DNA of 64,000 bases from CAWEYO01 sp963813315 (GTDB taxonomy: Bacteria; Pseudomonadota; Alphaproteobacteria; Rhizobiales; Rhizobiaceae): assembly GCA_963813315.1 (NCBI GenBank), contig CAWEYO010000023.1, positions 98,614 through 162,613 on the forward strand, read 5' to 3'. The position numbers and the translations under genes are program-made. This document shows positions 60,781-64,000 of the stretch, piece by piece. The notes below the pieces were generated by a model. It searched no databases. It saw only the letters and a list, made by a program, of their open reading frames with translations, and was not told the origin of the DNA. Each line of letters opens with the position of its first letter. Position 1 is the first letter of the stretch.

Positions 60781-61289
60781 CAAAGTTAAAAACGGGTCTG
60801 GGTTTTTTGCTGAAGGACAGCGTTCCCTGCCCCATCCCCAATGGCGAAAAAGACGCGCAATGCGCTCCTTCTTCATTGCCGACTTTTACCGATGCTGTTT
60901 GCCCGTTCAACAGGGATCGGGCATTTCCGGTCGCGGTCCATCCGCTATGCCGCAAGCCTGTTGCACAAATGACACGATTTCGCCCAGCTTGTTTACTCCC
61001 TGCTAACCGTCCGGGGCGCGCAGGGCGGCATTTGCCTGCAAGGCGGTGCTTGCCTGACCTGAATTGGCCGCGAGAGCCGGCGAATTGTGGACGGCTCTAC
61101 AGCACCACGCGTCCTTTCGAACCCGCAAAGGACGCTGTCACGCTTTCAATCTCCCCATCGTGCTTTCCAATTTTCGAGCAGATGCGGTAGCAACCTTGCC
61201 GGCCGGCGGGCGCGCGGCAGTTCCGGCCGCGCGCCGAAAAAAGGCGAGGCCTTGACGAAGCCTTGGAAAACCGCCATTTCACGCGCCGT
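60781..61289. other. Intergenic region between the porin and tRNA-Ser
   Basis: About 500 bases that must hold the promoter of the first porin and that of the tRNA. The sequence is moderately GC-rich with a few short direct words; no open frame has family features. I see no operator with confidence. Confidence 0.5.
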
Positions 61290-61380
61290 GGAGAGGTGGC
61301 CGAGTGGTCGAAGGCGCTCCCCTGCTAAGGGAGTAGGCCCCAAAAGGGCCTCGTGGGTTCGAATCCCATCCTCTCCGCCA
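61290..61380 (+). tRNA. tRNA-Ser (anticodon GCT)
   Basis: The acceptor stem GGAGAGG pairs with CCTCTCC, followed by G and an encoded CCA at 61378-61380. The D-arm GTGGCCGAGTGGTCGAAGGC, the anticodon loop CTGCTAA (anticodon GCT), a long variable arm (AGGCCCCAAAAGGGCCT) as in class II tRNAs, and the T-arm GGGTTCGAATCCC are all present. It reads AGC and AGT serine codons. It lies between two divergent porin genes. Confidence 0.97.
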
Positions 61381-61553
61381 CCTTCGTGATTTTACTGCAT
61401 TTTTTTTATCACAGAATGCGGTCTTGCCCGCCGAATACCGCCGCGCGTCACAGCCAAGTCACGGCAATTTTCCATCGAGCCCAGGCGAATTTCGAGCGGC
61501 TTTGACGAACGCAATCCATGCCGATGTTCACGATTCTGACTGGAGGTCAGAAA

Positions 61554-62794
61554 ATGAACATCAAGAGCCTTCTTCTCGGCTCCGCTGCGGCGCTCGTCGC
61601 AGTTTCCGGTGCGCGCGCCGCCGATGCGGTCGTCGTCGCCGAGCCGGAGCCGGTCGAATACGTTCGCGTCTGCGACGTATACGGCGCCGGCTTCTACTAC
61701 ATGCCAGGCACAGAAACCTGCCTGAAGATCAGCGGTTACATGCGCTATGACATCGGTGCGGGCGACATCAACGGCCTGAAGTCGATCGATAAGAAAGACT
61801 TTATCGAGAGCAACTTTGCCGACGAAAGCACAAACGACACCTATTACAAGCGTGCCCGCTTCCAGCTCCGTGTCGATGCCCGCTCGGAAACCGAGCTCGG
61901 CACCCTGCGCGCTTACGGCGCCTTCAACTTCCAGTACGACACGAACAAAGCGACTGGCGATTTTAATGGCGATGTCGCCGATGGCGGTAAAGATGATGAG
62001 GTTGTCGTTACAGCCGCCCATGAGCACGAAATCGCAGACGCCTACATCGAGCTCGGCGGCTTCCGCGTCGGCAAGACCGACTCGCTGTTCTCCACCTTCA
62101 CCGGTTATGGAGGCGATGTTATCGATGACGCGCCGGACGGCCTCTCCTACGGTCCGTTCGACACCCATCAGATTGCTTACACCTTCAATGCGGGCAACGG
62201 CTTCTCTGCCGCGATCGCCCTTGAAGAGGGCGGCGGCAAAGACGATGACGCAACGATCACGATTGATGGTGTGTCCAGGGATGTCGTCGAAGACCTGTAC
62301 ACCTTGGACAGCTTCCTTCCGCACGTCGTAGGCGGCATCGGTTATACCGGCGGCTGGGGCGGCGTTTCGGCCGTTGTCGGTTACGAGCGGTATTTGAAGA
62401 GGTTGCGGTCAAGGGCCGTCTGGACGTGAAGGCGACCGAAGCGTTGTCTCTCTTCGTCATGGCTGGCTGGAAATCGGATACCGACTACACCGTTACCGTT
62501 CCTACTGGTACAAACGCTGGCACGTCCGTCGTGGTCAGCGGGCTGAACTACTACGGCCCATGGGGTGGCGACTGGGCGATCTGGGGTGGTGGCACTTGGC
62601 AGGTTACGCCCAAGGCTGCGATCAACCTTCAGCTCTCCTATACTGAATTCGAGGATTTCGCCGTCGCCGCGAACGTAGCGTATGAGCTCGTTCCTGGCTT
62701 CACGATCACGCCTGAAGTTGCCTATCTCGACAACTTCGACGTCGCCGACACCGACCAGTGCGGCGGTTTCCTCCGTTTCCAGCGCAACTTCTAA
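61554..62794 (+). pseudogene. Omp2-type porin, second copy, with one frame change
   Basis: The protein begins with the same MNIKSLLLGSAAALVAVSGA and continues intact to YTGGWGGVSAVVGYE, where one base is missing (between 62386 and 62387; the first porin has the word TACGACGCGGT here). After this the other frame gives AVFEEVAVKGRLDVKATEAL, LSYTEFEDFAVAANVAYELV and the C-terminal GGFLRFQRNF. One deleted base separates it from a full 413-residue barrel. RBS GGAGGTCAG is strong. Sequence error is likely but not proven; otherwise both porins of the locus are broken. Confidence 0.85.
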
Positions 62795-62820
62795 TGCGCT
62801 TGATCGCATGACATGATTGG

Positions 62821-62859
62821 ACAGCCCGGGACGCTTCATCCCGGGCTGTTTCCTTTTTT
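62821..62859 (+). terminator. Rho-independent terminator of the second porin gene
   Basis: Stem ACAGCCCGGG / CCCGGGCTGT with a nine-base loop is followed by TTCCTTTTTT. It lies 26 bases after the porin stop. Confidence 0.92.
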
Positions 62860-63060
62860 CAGGCAGCGTTAGCGGAGCGGCCGATGAGAGGAGGGAAACG
62901 GCGCGAGTGCACGTAGACACAAGCAATCGGCGGGCGGCGCCAATTGTTTATCTGGATTTCCGGGAAGTATTAGTCCCCCCTCTTCCGACAGGCGAGGCCT
63001 CAGGAAAATCCGGGTGGAATTCGTCAATCTTGTACGGACGACACAGGATAAAAGCAGCAC

Positions 63061-63441
63061 ATGGTAAGCACTGGTCAAAGCGAGTTTGGTCTTCAACCTC
63101 TTACCTACTCCACGAGTTATGGAGGCGGCTCTGCTTTTGCCGGAAGAATGTTCAACGTAGTTGAAAGCTATTCCGTGACTGTGTTGTTTGACAAATACAA
63201 GAACATACTGTGGGAAGACGGAAACCATAAATATAATGTCACCTCGTTCATCGGAGAATTGAACGAGATAGTGCTTGGAGAGCGCTTCAGCGCCTTCGAC
63301 CAAGGCACTCTCGACGACCTCATCGGCAAACTACGTGAACGCGGCAACAGCAACGCCACCATCAACAGGAAGATGGCTGCGCTGAGCAAATTGCTGCGCA
63401 GCATCTCCGTTAGCGCGTTACTTGCGCAAGGCTTTCTCTGA
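63061..63441 (+). pseudogene. Tyrosine recombinase (integrase) N-terminal fragment
   Basis: The 126-residue frame has the core-binding/SAM-like N-terminal domain of phage-type integrases: YSVTVLFDKYKNILWEDGNH, then FDQGTLDDLIGKLRERGNSN and ATINRKMAALSKLLR. After this the sequence departs from the family and stops; the catalytic domain (R..H-X-X-R..Y) is missing. It is therefore truncated. Starts at 63061 or about 63148 are possible. It is a relic of an integrative element near a tRNA gene. Confidence 0.6.
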
Positions 63442-64000
63442 ACAGGACCCCTCTACGTCCTGCACCTTTTCCTGCACCCTCTTCGCGCGCTGATGCGGTG
63501 TCACCGGGCCCTGATGCTGTCGAATGATCGGCGCCCAAACGCTTCGTGAGCTACGATCCGTCGTCCGCCGTAACGGACACATGGTGGTGGGATGGCCCGA
63601 TCTGTTCAGCGAATTTTGCGAAGTCGGCTGTCTCAAGAGGACCGTCTACAGTTCAGGATTTTTCGGTCATCTAACCATTCGAAACTAATCATAGAAGGTT
63701 CCCTCCTTCTGCATCATGGTCCGCCCGATACCGAGCCGCGAACCGCAGGTAATAGCCAGGCACACCATAGTACCCGCTCCGCCGGATCCAAGCTCGCCTG
63801 TCCAGCGCCTGCGGCTTTGTGTTGGCTCGCGACCCTCTCCGCGTCCAGTGCAAGTTCGGGAACGGCGCTGCTCTTGGCGAATGCGATCGTTTGGTCCTTT
63901 CCGGGCGTACGATAGACCATGCGATAGGTCGCAAGGGGTCGACAACGAATGATCGTCGAATTCAAACGATGCCCAGGATACTGGTGAAATTTTGGCCACT
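63442..64000. other. Window end without a supported gene
   Basis: About 560 bases. Several short frames overlap on both strands (for example a minus-strand frame of 83 residues at 63714-63965) but none has recognisable features. The composition is less GC-rich than the porin region. It may be more of the decayed integrated element or the start of a gene beyond the window. Confidence 0.4.

Larger units (their letters stand above)
60597..61722. repeat. Inverted repeat made by the two porin 5' ends
   Basis: About 180 bases at 60597-60780 (minus strand) and 61539-61722 (plus strand) are nearly identical, from GACTGGAGGTCAGAAAATGA through the signal peptide to GCACAGAAACCTGCCTGAA. The arms are 760 bases apart and flank the tRNA-Ser. 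Recombination between them could invert the segment or convert one gene to the other. Confidence 0.85.

Overview
The window looks like a chromosomal segment of a GC-rich alphaproteobacterium of the order Hyphomicrobiales, most likely Phyllobacteriaceae and Mesorhizobium-like. This rests on the rpoZ-rsh-pyrE-acpS-lepB-rnc-era gene order, on two Omp2-type (Porin_2) rhizobial/Brucella porins, on a TIGR02301-type protein, and on several families of intergenic palindromic repeats of the kind common in Mesorhizobium. The assignment is inference from gene content; no database search was possible.

Layout. 0-7 kb: a minus-strand run of DUF559 nuclease-like gene, VOC protein, GFA protein, proline iminopeptidase (frameshifted), citramalate synthase and RarD-type exporter, with cysS further upstream. 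7-14 kb: small and secreted proteins, Nudix hydrolase, dihydroorotase, YgfZ and an HD phosphohydrolase. 14-20.6 kb: a minus-strand housekeeping block (rpoZ, rsh, pyrE, acpS, lepB, rnc, era, MAPEG protein) joining stringent response, pyrimidine and lipid-carrier metabolism, protein export and RNA processing. 20.9-27 kb: NYN protein, type-5-like uracil-DNA glycosylase, smpB, dapA, lytic transglycosylase and alpha/beta hydrolase. 27-30 kb: a small AT-rich accessory patch with a HEPN-type Abi gene, an XRE regulator with a divergent small membrane protein, and a MarR-GNAT fusion with its own palindromic operator. 30-35 kb: recO, an ECF sigma/anti-sigma pair, and a GNAT - 58-residue ORF - RimK ligase cluster.

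35-47 kb: a patatin-like gene (frameshifted), AI-2E transporter, DUF1269 and glycine-zipper proteins, SLC13 permease and glutaminase. These are followed by three adjacent genes (abgT, M20 peptidase, second SLC13 permease) that carry at least 16 apparent frame changes in 4.8 kb, while the genes on both sides are open. 47-51.5 kb: a two-gene RND efflux system. 51.7-57.2 kb: a seven-gene Mrp/Mbh-type cation/proton antiporter operon in which two antiporter modules are fused into one 1028-residue protein and the MrpA C-terminal modules are encoded separately. 57.8-59.1 kb: a small secreted basic protein and a 5'-truncated GluR0-like ligand-gated channel. 59.5-62.8 kb: two divergent, near-identical porin genes (each with one frame change) around a tRNA-Ser(GCT). 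The window ends with an integrase N-terminal fragment.

Seven copies of one two-hairpin intergenic repeat (about 70-120 bp), and several other palindromic repeats, punctuate the window and often contain the stop codons of adjacent genes. No CRISPR array, rRNA, insertion sequence or complete prophage was seen.
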